Positions 6,786 through 15,042 are shown, counted from the first letter of the stretch. The stretch: 22,225 bases of DNA from an uncultured Gammaproteobacteria bacterium (GCA_913046125.1 CAJWRL010000004.1:1-22225); one strand, 5' to 3'. A program made the numbers and translations. The notes: generated by a model from the sequence alone, not told the origin.

Positions 6786-8850
6786 ATTTAAAAATATAAA
6801 TGTAACCTGTCCTCATGATTGTCCGGATACGTGTTCTCTTGTAGTTACTGTTGATAAGTCATCAGGTAAAGCAGTCAAATTGAAGGGCAACGACAAGCAC
6901 CCAATTACAAAAGGCTTTCTGTGTAATAAAGTTAATCACTACCTTGATCTTGTCTACAATAAAAATCGCGTTCTCTATCCTCATGTAAGGATTGGTCCTA
7001 AGGGATCAAAAGGTAAATTTAAAAAAGTATCATGGGATTATGCTTTAAAATTAATTTCAAAAAATATCAAGACTAACCTTGAAAAGTACGGCGGTGATTC
7101 CATTCAGCCATACTCTTATTCAGGAACACTTGGCATGCTGGGTTACTGGGGTATGTCGGAGAGGTTCTGGAACAAAGTAGGTGCATCCAGACTTGGAAGA
7201 ACAATTTGTATTGCGGCAGCCTCCACAGCTGGTATTTATACTTATGGCGCTGCCTGTGGACCGGCTATAGATGAAGTTCCTAAAAACGATCTTATTATTT
7301 TGTGGGGCACTAACGTTGCCTCAACACATGTTCATATGGTTCCTTTTTTAGAGGAAGCTAAAAAAAATGGTGCGAAAATTGTTTGCATTGATCCTAGAGA
7401 AACTAGAACCAGTGTTATGAGTCATTGGCACCTTCAACCAAAACCTGGAACTGATGCAGCACTTGCACTAGGTATGATGAATGAAATTGTTAAAAATAAT
7501 TTGCATGATAAATCCTTCCTTAAAAATCATACAACTGGCCATGAAGATTTTATTAAAAAAGAGCTTCCTAAATATACTCTGAGCAAAGTAGCAAAAATTA
7601 CAGGAATTAAAAAAGAAGATATCAAGAAACTTGCTCATGAATATGCCAAAGCGAAAAGAACTTACATAAGACCAAACTATGGTCTGAACAGACATAGAAA
7701 TGGAGGCATGATGACAAGAACGATAATGCTTCTACCAGCTATCACTGGTGCTTGGAAATATAAAGAGTCAGGTTGTTTTGTTGGATCCATTGAAGAGATG
7801 TGGAATGTAGACTTGCAGAAACTGCAAAGACCGGATCTCCTTGATGGAAAAAATCCAAGATCAATTAATATGGTTCAGATAGGTAAAGCTCTAAATGATA
7901 AGGAGCTTGACCCACCAATAAAACATCTATTTGTCTGGAATTCGGATGTTGCAAACTGTACGCCTGACAGCAGTCAGGTTCGAAAAGGTTTGCAGAGAAA
8001 AGATTTATTTACAGTAGTACATGATACTTTTTGGACTGACAGTTGTATGTACGCAGATGTTGTACTACCTGCTGACACTCAACTTGAGCACACAGATCTT
8101 CACGCACCATATGGTCATTATTATTTTAGTCTAACGCAACAGGCGATAAAGCCCCTTGGTGAGAGTAAATCTAATCAAGATCTATTTAGAGATTTAGCAA
8201 AGCACATGGGTTATAAAGAAAAATGCTTCAAAGAAACAGATGAGAGCATGATTAAAAATATGATTGATCCAAAGCACAATCCGCTATTTAAAGGTGTTAC
8301 TTATGAAAAACTTAAAAAAAATGGTTGGGTAAAAGGTGATGTAGATAACCCTAGACGAAACTATCTTAAAAAAGGTTGGCCTACTAAAGATAAAAAAATA
8401 CAGATCTACTCTGAAGATACAAAAAAAATTGGATTAGGTCCTTATCCATCTTACACAGAAGAGTTCAAAAAATCTGAAATCAAAAAGAAATATCCTATTC
8501 AAATATTAAGTCCAGCAACTCATCAATTTATCGGAAATTCTTTTGTCCCTGTTGAACGACTTAGGAATATGGCATCTCGACCAACAATTGAAATATCTAC
8601 AGACGATGCAAAAAAAAGAAAAATTAAAGATGGAGATCTTTGTAGAGTATTTAACGATGTAGGTGAAACTTATGCTCATGCAATTATCAAAGAGACAATG
8701 CTTCAAGGAGTAGCCTCCACACAAAAACAATACAGAGGATCGTTGGTTAAAAATGGGCTTAATGTAAATGCATTGAACTCGCAGCAACTCACAGATATGG
8801 GTGATGGTCCAATCTTTTATACTGTACTTGCTCAAATTGAGAGAGCTTAA
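6772..8850 (+). CDS. Molybdopterin-dependent oxidoreductase (DMSO reductase superfamily)
   Basis: 692 residues, a soluble bis-molybdopterin-guanine-dinucleotide enzyme with an N-terminal [4Fe-4S] site. The cluster ligands are CPHDCPDTC (Cys13, 17, 21) and Cys51 in KGFLCNK. Other family blocks are DLIILWGTNVASTHVH, VCIDPRETRTS, KPGTDAALALGMM, the ADVVLPADTQLEHTD segment, and a C-terminal molybdopterin-binding beta-barrel from about residue 575. Cys146 in GRTIC lies where the molybdenum ligand is expected, so it may be a Cys-ligated enzyme; this needs alignment. There is no Tat or Sec signal, so it is cytoplasmic, unlike respiratory DMSO or TMAO reductases. Substrate is not evident; formate dehydrogenase-like or S-/N-oxide chemistry are both possible. 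The start overlaps the FAD oxidoreductase gene by 14 bases, implying one functional complex. Confidence 0.87.
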   Translation: MRQPKFKNINVTCPHDCPDTCSLVVTVDKSSGKAVKLKGNDKHPITKGFLCNKVNHYLDLVYNKNRVLYPHVRIGPKGSKGKFKKVSWDYALKLISKNIKTNLEKYGGDSIQPYSYSGTLGMLGYWGMSERFWNKVGASRLGRTICIAAASTAGIYTYGAACGPAIDEVPKNDLIILWGTNVASTHVHMVPFLEEAKKNGAKIVCIDPRETRTSVMSHWHLQPKPGTDAALALGMMNEIVKNNLHDKSFLKNHTTGHEDFIKKELPKYTLSKVAKITGIKKEDIKKLAHEYAKAKRTYIRPNYGLNRHRNGGMMTRTIMLLPAITGAWKYKESGCFVGSIEEMWNVDLQKLQRPDLLDGKNPRSINMVQIGKALNDKELDPPIKHLFVWNSDVANCTPDSSQVRKGLQRKDLFTVVHDTFWTDSCMYADVVLPADTQLEHTDLHAPYGHYYFSLTQQAIKPLGESKSNQDLFRDLAKHMGYKEKCFKETDESMIKNMIDPKHNPLFKGVTYEKLKKNGWVKGDVDNPRRNYLKKGWPTKDKKIQIYSEDTKKIGLGPYPSYTEEFKKSEIKKKYPIQILSPATHQFIGNSFVPVERLRNMASRPTIEISTDDAKKRKIKDGDLCRVFNDVGETYAHAIIKETMLQGVASTQKQYRGSLVKNGLNVNALNSQQLTDMGDGPIFYTVLAQIERA

Positions 8851-8901
8851 TTATACATTTAGCCAAATGTGGCAATAACCAATGCTTGATTCCCTTCGAT
8901 T

Positions 8902-8930
8902 TTAAGAATTTTTAATTATACATGTATAAT
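8902..8930 (+). promoter_or_regulatory. Sigma-70-type promoter for the MORN gene, placed for a leaderless mRNA
   Basis: TTAAGA (8902-8907) and a perfect TATAAT (8925-8930) are separated by 17 bases. Only eight bases lie between the -10 box and the ATG at 8939, so transcription would begin at or within a base or two of the start codon. No Shine-Dalgarno sequence precedes the ATG. The boxes are visible; leaderless translation is inference. Confidence 0.6.
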
Positions 8931-8938
8931 AAAAACTC

Positions 8939-9367
8939 ATGATTAAATACAAAGATGATAAGCAACTTGAGGGAGTGCAAACTTTTGAAAATGGTGATGT
9001 TTATCAGGGTGCCTTCAAAGACGGTAAGAAGCACGGAAAAGGCATTTTAAGAACGAGAAACGACAGATCTTATGAAGGTGAATGGAAGCATGACAAACCA
9101 CATGGCTTTGGTATCAACACTTTTCCCAATGGAAAAATCTATACAGGTAATTTTGAAAATGGTAAACCTGTTGGTGAGGGTCAATGGACATATGCTGATG
9201 GAAGAGTATACAACGGAACTTGGATCAAAGGGGCATTTGTAAACAACGAAGATAAAATAGCGACTCAAGAATACCGGTTAGTAACCTTTTTCATAAATAT
9301 GATCGTAATAGGTGGAATGATATCTTTTGTGCTTTATTGGATACTAAACTTTCTGAAGATTATCTGA
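8939..9367 (+). CDS. MORN-repeat membrane protein
   Basis: 142 residues. Residues 10-100 hold four MORN repeats of about 23 residues, for example GDVYQGAFKDGKKHGKG, RSYEGEWKHDKPHGFG, KIYTGNFENGKPVGEG and RVYNGTWIKG. A single transmembrane segment near residues 115-138 (FFINMIVIGGMISFVLYWIL) anchors the C-terminus. With no signal peptide, the repeats probably face the cytosol. MORN repeats mediate membrane or protein contacts; the role here is unknown. The gene has its own promoter whose -10 box ends eight bases before the ATG. It converges on a small membrane-protein gene and shares eight bases with it. Confidence 0.8.
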   Translation: MIKYKDDKQLEGVQTFENGDVYQGAFKDGKKHGKGILRTRNDRSYEGEWKHDKPHGFGINTFPNGKIYTGNFENGKPVGEGQWTYADGRVYNGTWIKGAFVNNEDKIATQEYRLVTFFINMIVIGGMISFVLYWILNFLKII

Positions 9368-9563
9368 GAGGAGCCATAAAAGCATCTATAATCTTTTCTT
9401 GATTCGTTATAACAAAATAGACATAGAATACTAAAAAGCCTGCGCCAAATATTTTTTGATTTATAAACTTATTCAGCCTTGAAAATTTAGCTACGCATTG
9501 ACCAAAGTTATAAGCGAAATAGCCTACCGCGAAGAAAAAAAGTGTTCCGATAATTAAAGTCAT
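9360..9563 (-). CDS. Small hydrophobic membrane protein
   Basis: 67 residues, with a strongly hydrophobic N-terminal segment (LIIGTLFFFAVGYFAYNFG) and a second one (GAGFLVFYVYFVITN) separated by a basic stretch, so it is probably a two-pass inner-membrane protein with a cytosolic loop. I do not recognise the family. It begins 37 bases downstream of the lipoprotein gene on the same strand, which supports a real gene in that group, and its stop overlaps the convergent MORN gene by eight bases. No clear ribosome-binding site precedes the ATG. It could instead be a non-coding stretch, but its membrane-protein composition makes that less likely. Confidence 0.5.
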   Translation of the reverse strand: MTLIIGTLFFFAVGYFAYNFGQCVAKFSRLNKFINQKIFGAGFLVFYVYFVITNQEKIIDAFMAPLR

Positions 9564-9600
9564 AGTTTAAGCTAGCACCGATAAAAAAATATCACAAGCC

Positions 9601-10032
9601 TCACTCGAGAATTACATCGATCTCCTTTGGTATGAGACATGTAGAATCATCAAATGCGTTTGTATATCTTATAAACATACCAAATGGTGTTGTCGTATCA
9701 ACTATTCTGTTGAAAATGATTCCTGCGCCAGTACTAAGTATGGTATTAGCGTTTATTGCCTCCTCAGCTTCAGGCATATATCCATACTCACCAACAAGAG
9801 TTCCAGTTTTACATATAATGTTTATGGGCCCGCAGTTAGCTTGATATCTAATTTTACTCGGTGATGTAAACTCCATTCTAGTCTCAGATGAATATAGTTT
9901 ACATGATGACCCAAGAGGATCGTTATATTTATTAAATGTATTAATTTGCATTGAGAATTCATAGGACCCTGAAACGCGCGTACCGCAACCTGTAAATAAT
10001 AAAACAACTAGAAAAAAAATTAAGATTCTCAT
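9601..10032 (-). CDS. Predicted lipoprotein of unknown function
   Basis: 143 residues beginning with a lipoprotein signal: a short basic start, a hydrophobic core and the lipobox LFTGC with the acylated Cys at 16. The mature part has five further Cys and no family I recognise; its alternating hydrophobic pattern suggests beta structure. It should be attached to the inner or outer membrane on the periplasmic side. The ATG overlaps the TGA of the upstream dehydrogenase gene as ATGA, so it is co-translated with it and belongs to the ispA-SDR-lipoprotein group. Function cannot be inferred from these neighbours. Confidence 0.75.
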   Translation of the reverse strand: MRILIFFLVVLLFTGCGTRVSGSYEFSMQINTFNKYNDPLGSSCKLYSSETRMEFTSPSKIRYQANCGPINIICKTGTLVGEYGYMPEAEEAINANTILSTGAGIIFNRIVDTTTPFGMFIRYTNAFDDSTCLIPKEIDVILE

Positions 10033-10856
10033 TTGCTATTACTTTTCATGATATTATTACTATATTCCCATAAAAATTTACCTATCTCATTATTATAGGA
10101 AATACTTGATGACTTTCTAGGTTTACATTTATCAAAATATAGCCCAGATATATTTTCTAAGTTTTCATCTGTAGCAAGATATATAGATGTTAATGCGCCC
10201 TCACGTGTGGATATTCCGAAACATTTAATTAAGCTTGACATAATTTTATACCGCAAAGAATTATTATTTGCAAAGTCTGAATTAACTAATCCTGGATGGA
10301 GGCAATTAACAATAATATCCTTATCTGTGTATTTTCTTGCTAATTCATATGTTAGGTAGATATTTGCAAGTTTGCTCCTTTTATAAGCATGCCATCCGAA
10401 ATAGCCAATACTATTTTGTAAATCATCTAGGTTCAATTTTATTCCTCGATGTGCTTCTGAACTGACATTTATGACTTTGATGGAATCGAAAGATTCTATA
10501 AATAAATTCGAGAGAACAAAATAGCTCATATGATTTAATGCAAACGTTTTTTCTAAGCCCTCAACTGTTATGGTTCTGTCCATAAAGATAGCTCCTGCAT
10601 TATTTATCAATACATCAATCTTACGAAATTTATTAACAACTTCTTCATGAAACTCTATGTTTGATTTCACCAGTGACAAATCGTAGCTAAATACATCACA
10701 AATTATTGAATACTTTGCCTCTAGCTCATCTTTAATTGCAATTAACTTTTTGGAACTTCTTGAAACAAGAATTAAATCGAAATTTTTCTTAGCTAATCCT
10801 TTGGCTGTCTCTAAGCCGATGCCTGCAGATGCTCCTGTAACTACAGCTACCGGCAT
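10029..10856 (-). CDS. Short-chain dehydrogenase/reductase, retinol-dehydrogenase-like
   Basis: 275 residues with all classical SDR marks: cofactor motif TGASAGIG (residues 7-14), NNAG in VLINNAGAIFMD, catalytic Ser in INVSSEAHRG, and Tyr-x-x-x-Lys in AYKRSKLAN, followed by CLHPGLVNSDF. The HPG block and the Arg in VSRS after the second strand fit the retinol-dehydrogenase/WWOX-like subgroup, which usually prefers NADP(H). The substrate is unknown. The start codon shares one base with the ispA stop (TAATG) and the stop overlaps the lipoprotein start, so the three genes are translated together. Linkage to ispA hints at an isoprenoid alcohol or aldehyde substrate, but that is only inference. 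Confidence 0.85.
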   Translation of the reverse strand: MPVAVVTGASAGIGLETAKGLAKKNFDLILVSRSSKKLIAIKDELEAKYSIICDVFSYDLSLVKSNIEFHEEVVNKFRKIDVLINNAGAIFMDRTITVEGLEKTFALNHMSYFVLSNLFIESFDSIKVINVSSEAHRGIKLNLDDLQNSIGYFGWHAYKRSKLANIYLTYELARKYTDKDIIVNCLHPGLVNSDFANNNSLRYKIMSSLIKCFGISTREGALTSIYLATDENLENISGLYFDKCKPRKSSSISYNNEIGKFLWEYSNNIMKSNSK

Positions 10857-11677
10857 TAGGAGTCCGCTTGTTCAATGATGTAATTAAATATCTCAGGTAG
10901 CTTAGTATCTTTTTTTGGAAAAAGTTTGTTTAGATATTTGTCTGCCTTAACTTTATATTCATAACACAATGCTAATGCATTATCTTTACTCATGTAGTTA
11001 AGAATATTTTTATTATCCTCATCTTGGTCTTGATCGATTATATCATCCACAATCTGAAAAGACCGTCCCAATAAATTGCCATATTTACCTGCAATATTTG
11101 CCTTATTTGTGTCAGCTAAATCTAAAAATGGTGCTGATACACAAAATTCAAATAACTTGGCAGTTTTCAATTCATGAATATGAAGAACTTTATTCAAGCT
11201 TAGTTTTTTTGATTCGAGTGATATGTCTATTGATTGTCCTCCTGCTAAGCCATAAGCACCAGATACTTTTGAAATTTCATGAGATATTTTGGAATCATAT
11301 TTTTTTGATAAAAGCTCGAATGCTAAAGTTAAGAGGCCATTACCAGAGAGTATTGCCTGTGCCTCATTGAATTTTTTGTGTGTAGATAGTTTACCTCTCC
11401 TGTAGTCATCATCATCCATGCTTGGTAAATCATCGTGCACTAGAGAATAACAATGGATTAACTCTGTTGCTAACATCATGTTTAAATATCGACTCTTCTT
11501 TAGTCCAAGTGCTTTGGATACTTCAGCAAGTATGATGGGGCGCAGTCTTTTCCCACCATTACTTAAGCTATACCACATTGCTGTTTGCAAAATATTCGAT
11601 GTTCTATAGGAATCGAAGAACTTCTTTAGATCTTTGTTAAATAAGTTTCTCTGGCTTGATATATATTTTTTTATCAT
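10856..11677 (-). CDS. ispA: Farnesyl diphosphate synthase (short-chain polyprenyl synthase)
   Basis: Condenses dimethylallyl or geranyl diphosphate with isopentenyl diphosphate to make farnesyl diphosphate for quinones and undecaprenyl carrier. The 273-residue product has the GGKRLRP substrate motif, the first Asp-rich motif DDLPSMDDDDYRRG with the two-residue insertion typical of bacterial FPP synthases, the ELKTAKLF Lys-Thr motif (where most have KTG), and the second Asp-rich motif DDIID. This is slightly shorter than the usual 290-300 residues. The normal xseB and dxs neighbours are absent. It is first in a coupled group with a dehydrogenase and a lipoprotein. No ribosome site is visible before the ATG; a CATAAT box lies ten bases upstream. 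Confidence 0.9.
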   Translation of the reverse strand: MIKKYISSQRNLFNKDLKKFFDSYRTSNILQTAMWYSLSNGGKRLRPIILAEVSKALGLKKSRYLNMMLATELIHCYSLVHDDLPSMDDDDYRRGKLSTHKKFNEAQAILSGNGLLTLAFELLSKKYDSKISHEISKVSGAYGLAGGQSIDISLESKKLSLNKVLHIHELKTAKLFEFCVSAPFLDLADTNKANIAGKYGNLLGRSFQIVDDIIDQDQDEDNKNILNYMSKDNALALCYEYKVKADKYLNKLFPKKDTKLPEIFNYIIEQADS

Positions 11678-11687
11678 TAGTTAGTCT

Positions 11688-11716
11688 ATTATGACAGAAA
11701 GATTAAACTATATGAA
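11688..11716 (-). promoter_or_regulatory. Candidate promoter for ispA
   Basis: On the minus strand TTCATA (11716-11711) and CATAAT (11693-11688) are separated by 17 bases, and the -10 box ends ten bases before the ispA ATG. It would overlap the beginning of the divergent TVP38 gene. The short leader would again be nearly leaderless. Confidence 0.4.
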
Positions 11717-12365
11717 AAGTAAAAAATATTTATATCTTGTCGCACTCTTAGCTCTTGTAATTTATTTCTACAACAACAATTCATTATTTGAGAAAATTAT
11801 TTTAGATAATATTGTGAACTTAGAGGATTATTATATACAAAATCCTATTTTTTTCATGTTTTCATATTTTATTATATATGTAGTTCTTACAACATTATCT
11901 CTTCCAGTTGCGCTGGTGCTTGGCTTACTGTCAGGATTTATATTCGATCTATACAGCGCCATTATACTAATATCTTTTGCATCATCATTTGGAGCAACTG
12001 CCGCTATGCTAATTTCAAGATATCTAATAAGCGATTATATAAATAGAAAATTTTTAAATGAAATTTCTTTGATCGATAATGAAGTGAATAAACATGGAGC
12101 ATATTATCTATTCGCTCTTAGAATGTCGCCTATATTTCCTTTCTTTGTGATTAATGCTGCTTTTGGTATAACAAAAATCAAAACATTAACTTTTTATTTG
12201 ATAAGTCAACTCGGGATGCTTCCTGGAACTATTATAATTATCCTTATTGGGTCAGAATTGAATGACTTTTTGATCAAAGGAAGCCCTTTCAGTATTGACC
12301 TAGTTCTATATCTGACCTTGTTAGGTCTGATTCCGCTTCTATTTAAGAAATACATCAGATTTTAG
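11691..12365 (+). CDS. TVP38/TMEM64 (VTT domain) membrane protein
   Basis: 224 residues, mostly hydrophobic, with about five to six membrane segments. The family core is clear: LSLPVALVLGLLSGFIFD, the SFGATAAMLISRYLI segment with its conserved Arg, and LRMSPIFPFFVINAAFGI, the reentrant-loop region of the VTT (SNARE-associated/DedA) domain. Related proteins are now thought to act as lipid scramblases or flippases, but this subfamily lacks a defined substrate. I keep the first ATG; an in-frame ATG at 11712 is equally possible because the hydrophobic region begins only after it, and that start would leave room for promoters. It is divergent from ispA with 13 bases between starts, and convergent with the RmlA gene. 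Confidence 0.82.
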   Translation: MTERLNYMKSKKYLYLVALLALVIYFYNNNSLFEKIILDNIVNLEDYYIQNPIFFMFSYFIIYVVLTTLSLPVALVLGLLSGFIFDLYSAIILISFASSFGATAAMLISRYLISDYINRKFLNEISLIDNEVNKHGAYYLFALRMSPIFPFFVINAAFGITKIKTLTFYLISQLGMLPGTIIIILIGSELNDFLIKGSPFSIDLVLYLTLLGLIPLLFKKYIRF

Positions 12366-12416
12366 AAATATCTGTATTAAATGAAAATGTTTTGTGATCA
12401 GAGATTTGCTGTACTT

Positions 12417-13283
12417 TTAAGCAATTAACTTTTTCAGATACTTTCCATACTCACTGTTTGAATATTCCTCAGCTATTTTGTTCAAATCATCAGACGATAT
12501 ATATCCTTTCTTAAAAGCTATTTCTTCGGGACATAAGATTTTCATACCAGTTTTATCCTCAACGCTTTTAACATAATTGCTTGCCATCAAAAAGGATTCT
12601 TGGGTACCTGCATCAATCCACATATAGCTGTCATTGAGAACTTCACTGTAAAGATTATTAGATTTCATATATTCAATATTGACATCTGTAATTTCAAGTT
12701 CTCCCCTGTCTGATGGTTCTATGTTTTTTGCTATCTGTGGTGCATCTGAATCGTAAAAGTATAATCCGGTTACTGCTAAATTAGACTTAGGCTTGGCAGG
12801 CTTTTCTTCTAGACTAATCACTCGATTGTTTCCATCAATTTCACATATTCCAAATCGTTCAGGGTCATGAACCTCATATGAAAAAACAGTACTGCTATCT
12901 CTCATCGAACTTTCAACAAGCTTGCTCTCTAGACCGTCACCATAAAATATATTATCAGCTAACATAAGCGCTGAGGGCTGGTTAGTTAAAAAGTTTTCAG
13001 CGATTATAAGTGCTTGAGCTATACCATCCGGAGTTGGTTGAATATCATAGGAGACATTAATTCCAAAATTTTTGCCATCTCCAATGAGGTTTGAGTAATT
13101 TTTTACATCCTCTGGAGTCGATATTACCAGAATATCTCTTATGCCTGACATTAGTAAAGTAGCCAGAGAATAATAAATCATGGGTTTATCGTATACTGGA
13201 AGTATACATTTACTTGTAGATTTCGTTAACGGGTAGAGTCTTGTCCCTTTTCCTCCAGCCAGAATGATTCCTTTTCTATCCAC
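12417..13283 (-). CDS. rmlA: Glucose-1-phosphate thymidylyltransferase (RmlA-like)
   Basis: Joins dTTP and glucose 1-phosphate to give dTDP-glucose for surface polysaccharide sugars such as rhamnose. 288 residues, matching the family. It has the nucleotide-binding GGKGTRLYPLT, the DKPMIYYSL and LADNIFYG blocks, EEKPAKPKSNLAVTGLYFYD, GELEITDVN and the closing WIDAGTQESFLMAS. I place the start at the GTG at 13283, because GGGA lies seven bases upstream and the protein then begins VDRKGIILAGG as homologues do; a TTG at 13313 is in frame but adds ten unmatched residues. The other rml genes are not in the window, so a related sugar-nucleotide role remains possible. It lies downstream of tRNA-Thr on the same strand. 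Confidence 0.9.
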   Translation of the reverse strand: MDRKGIILAGGKGTRLYPLTKSTSKCILPVYDKPMIYYSLATLLMSGIRDILVISTPEDVKNYSNLIGDGKNFGINVSYDIQPTPDGIAQALIIAENFLTNQPSALMLADNIFYGDGLESKLVESSMRDSSTVFSYEVHDPERFGICEIDGNNRVISLEEKPAKPKSNLAVTGLYFYDSDAPQIAKNIEPSDRGELEITDVNIEYMKSNNLYSEVLNDSYMWIDAGTQESFLMASNYVKSVEDKTGMKILCPEEIAFKKGYISSDDLNKIAEEYSNSEYGKYLKKLIA

Positions 13284-13357
13284 AAAAATTTCCCATAAAG
13301 TAATTAATTTCAATAATAATTTAATATCATTTCTATTTCTATGGCTGTTAGTAAATT

Positions 13358-13430
13358 TGCCGGAAAGTGGAATCGAACCACTGACCTACGCGTTACGAAT
13401 GCGGTGCTCTGCCAACTGAGCTATTCCGGC
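13358..13430 (-). tRNA. tRNA-Thr (anticodon CGU)
   Basis: The minus strand folds into a full cloverleaf of 73 nucleotides: acceptor GCCGGAA/TTCCGGC, D stem GCTC/GAGC, anticodon loop TTCGTAA, T arm AGTGG/CCACT around TTCGATT, and discriminator A. The sequence is close to the Escherichia coli threonine CGU tRNA. Pair 31-39 reads A-C and 27-43 reads C-U, so the anticodon stem has three clean pairs. The 3' CCA is not encoded (AAT follows) and would have to be added enzymatically. Confidence 0.95.
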
Positions 13431-13479
13431 TAGAATACTGTCCATGAACAGGGGTTTATATTATCATAATGGTCTGCTT

Positions 13480-13680
13480 ATGAATATTATACTTAATAAC
13501 CAATCAGATGAAATCCATGATGGTATTACGATTAAAGAACTTTTGGATCATAAGAAGATTCACACTAAGTATATCGCTGTAGAGATAAATCAAAAAATTA
13601 TTCCCAAATCCAAATATAATCAGCATGAATTGAAAGAGGGGGATAAAATTGAAATCATAACCGCGATCGGTGGGGGTTAA
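13480..13680 (+). CDS. thiS: Sulfur-carrier protein ThiS
   Basis: Ubiquitin-like protein that, as a C-terminal thiocarboxylate, delivers sulfur to ThiG for the thiazole ring of thiamine. The start I use gives 66 residues: MNIILNNQ at the N-terminus, a beta-grasp pattern in the middle and the terminal TAIGGG, with the Gly-Gly tail required for adenylation by ThiF. An in-frame ATG at 13444 would add 12 residues not seen in the family and would start 14 bases from the divergent tRNA. No ribosome-binding site precedes the chosen ATG, but CATAAT lies nine bases before it. ThiG follows after two bases, so the two are co-expressed. No thiF is in the window. Confidence 0.9.
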   Translation: MNIILNNQSDEIHDGITIKELLDHKKIHTKYIAVEINQKIIPKSKYNQHELKEGDKIEIITAIGGG

Positions 13681-13682
13681 GT

Positions 13683-14465
13683 TTGAAAAAATTAATCATT
13701 GATAACAAAGAATACAAATCTAGATTAATTCTCGGAACTGGAAAATATAAAGACTTTGAGGAAACAGGCAAGGCTGTTGAAGCAAGTGGGTGTGAAATGG
13801 TGACAGTAGCAATCAGAAGACTAAACATTGGCCAGGATAAGGACTCACCTAGCTTACTTGATGTAGTTTCACCTGATAAGTTTACAATATTACCAAACAC
13901 AGCTGGGTGCTATAACAGCGAAGATGCAGTAAGAACTTGTGAATTAGCTTCAGAACTTTTATCTGGGAAAACACTCGTCAAACTAGAAGTGCTAAGTGAT
14001 AGCAAAACACTCTACCCAAACGTAGTGGAGACACTGAAAGCTTCAGAAATGCTTGTGAAGAGAGGTTTTAAAGTAATGGTTTATACAACTGATGATCCTG
14101 TCGTTGCGAAAGAACTAGAAAAAATTGGATGTGAATGCATAATGCCATTAGGTTCTGCTATAGGCTCAGGGTTAGGCATTATAAATGAGTTCAATATTAG
14201 AGAGATAGTTGAGAATGCAGAAGTTCCAATAATCGTTGACGCGGGGGTAGGCACTGCCAGTGATGCTTGTATAGCGATGGAACTTGGATGTGATGGAGTG
14301 CTCATGAATACTGCAATAGCATGTGCGAAAAATCCTATATTGATGGCATCCGCAATGAAACATGCAATTGAAGCTGGTAGTAAAGCATATGAAGCCGGTA
14401 GAATAGCAAAAACACTAAAGGGCGTTGCGTCATCTCCAAAAGATGGAGTGATTACAGATGAGTAG
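13683..14465 (+). CDS. thiG: Thiazole synthase ThiG
   Basis: Forms the thiamine thiazole phosphate from 1-deoxy-D-xylulose 5-phosphate, dehydroglycine and ThiS thiocarboxylate. 260 residues, a TIM barrel of normal length. Family blocks are [41 protein letters not shown] containing the Lys that forms the Schiff base with the substrate, [13 protein letters not shown], and [21 protein letters not shown] with the phosphate-binding loop. It starts with TTG two bases after thiS, and the run of G at the end of thiS probably serves as its ribosome-binding site. It overlaps trmB by eight bases. The thiS-thiG-trmB order is familiar from gammaproteobacteria. Confidence 0.95.
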   Translation: MKKLIIDNKEYKSRLILGTGKYKDFEETGKAVEASGCEMVTVAIRRLNIGQDKDSPSLLDVVSPDKFTILPNTAGCYNSEDAVRTCELASELLSGKTLVKLEVLSDSKTLYPNVVETLKASEMLVKRGFKVMVYTTDDPVVAKELEKIGCECIMPLGSAIGSGLGIINEFNIREIVENAEVPIIVDAGVGTASDACIAMELGCDGVLMNTAIACAKNPILMASAMKHAIEAGSKAYEAGRIAKTLKGVASSPKDGVITDE

Positions 14466-15042
14466 ACCAGTATATTACAAGTCATTTAGATCAAGGAAAT
14501 TCAGGAATATACACTTAACATCTAGTTCAATAGTAGACGCTACAAATAAATCAGACGATGTTATCTTAGATATCGGCTTTGGAACTGGAGAGTCAACCAT
14601 GACACTTAATGAAATATTCTCAGATCATGTTGTCTGTGGAATAGAGGCATATAAACCAGGTGTTAAGAAGTTGATTGCAGAGAAAATACCAGTGGAATAT
14701 GGGGATGCGGCTGAGATAATTGAGAAATTTGACGACAACAAAATTTCGCAAATTTATATGCTTTTCCCAGATCCATGGCAGAAAGTTAAACATAGAAAAC
14801 GGAGACTATTTAGTGAATACACTTTTAGGATCATAGATCGTATCCTCAAAAGAGATGGATTCTTTCATTTTGCCTCTGACAATATAAATTATGCTTTTCA
14901 AGCTAAACGCATTATTGAAAAAGCGTCCTGCAGAGATGTTGAATTTTCAAAGCATAGAGGTTTCAGACCAGTTACAAGATATGAAGTTAAAGGCATCAGA
15001 AAACGAAACTTTATCTTTGATCTAATCTATTTCAAGAACTAG
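14458..15042 (+). CDS. trmB: tRNA (guanine-N7-)-methyltransferase
   Basis: Makes m7G at position 46 of tRNA using S-adenosylmethionine. 194 residues, somewhat shorter than the 220-240 of many homologues because the N-terminal extension is missing. The SAM-binding motif DIGFGTGES, the catalytic [14 protein letters not shown] and the C-terminal [12 protein letters not shown] are all present. The ATG lies inside the end of thiG by eight bases, so translation is probably coupled, and it seems to be last in this group. Its end overlaps the convergent SulP gene by 11 bases, with no terminator visible. Confidence 0.93.
   Translation: MSRPVYYKSFRSRKFRNIHLTSSSIVDATNKSDDVILDIGFGTGESTMTLNEIFSDHVVCGIEAYKPGVKKLIAEKIPVEYGDAAEIIEKFDDNKISQIYMLFPDPWQKVKHRKRRLFSEYTFRIIDRILKRDGFFHFASDNINYAFQAKRIIEKASCRDVEFSKHRGFRPVTRYEVKGIRKRNFIFDLIYFKN

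Noticed and set aside
8506..8835. 109-residue open frame antisense to the molybdoenzyme gene
   Set aside because: Composition is rich in Cys, Phe and Ser without any family pattern, and it lies fully opposite a real coding region.
8855..8870. ACATTT-AGCC-AAATGT inverted repeat after the molybdoenzyme gene
   Set aside because: Six AT-rich pairs and no T-run; too weak to call a terminator.
14081..14485. 134-residue open frame on the minus strand opposite thiG
   Set aside because: It is wholly antisense to a confidently identified gene, has no recognisable domain and no ribosome site; it is a shadow of thiG codon use.
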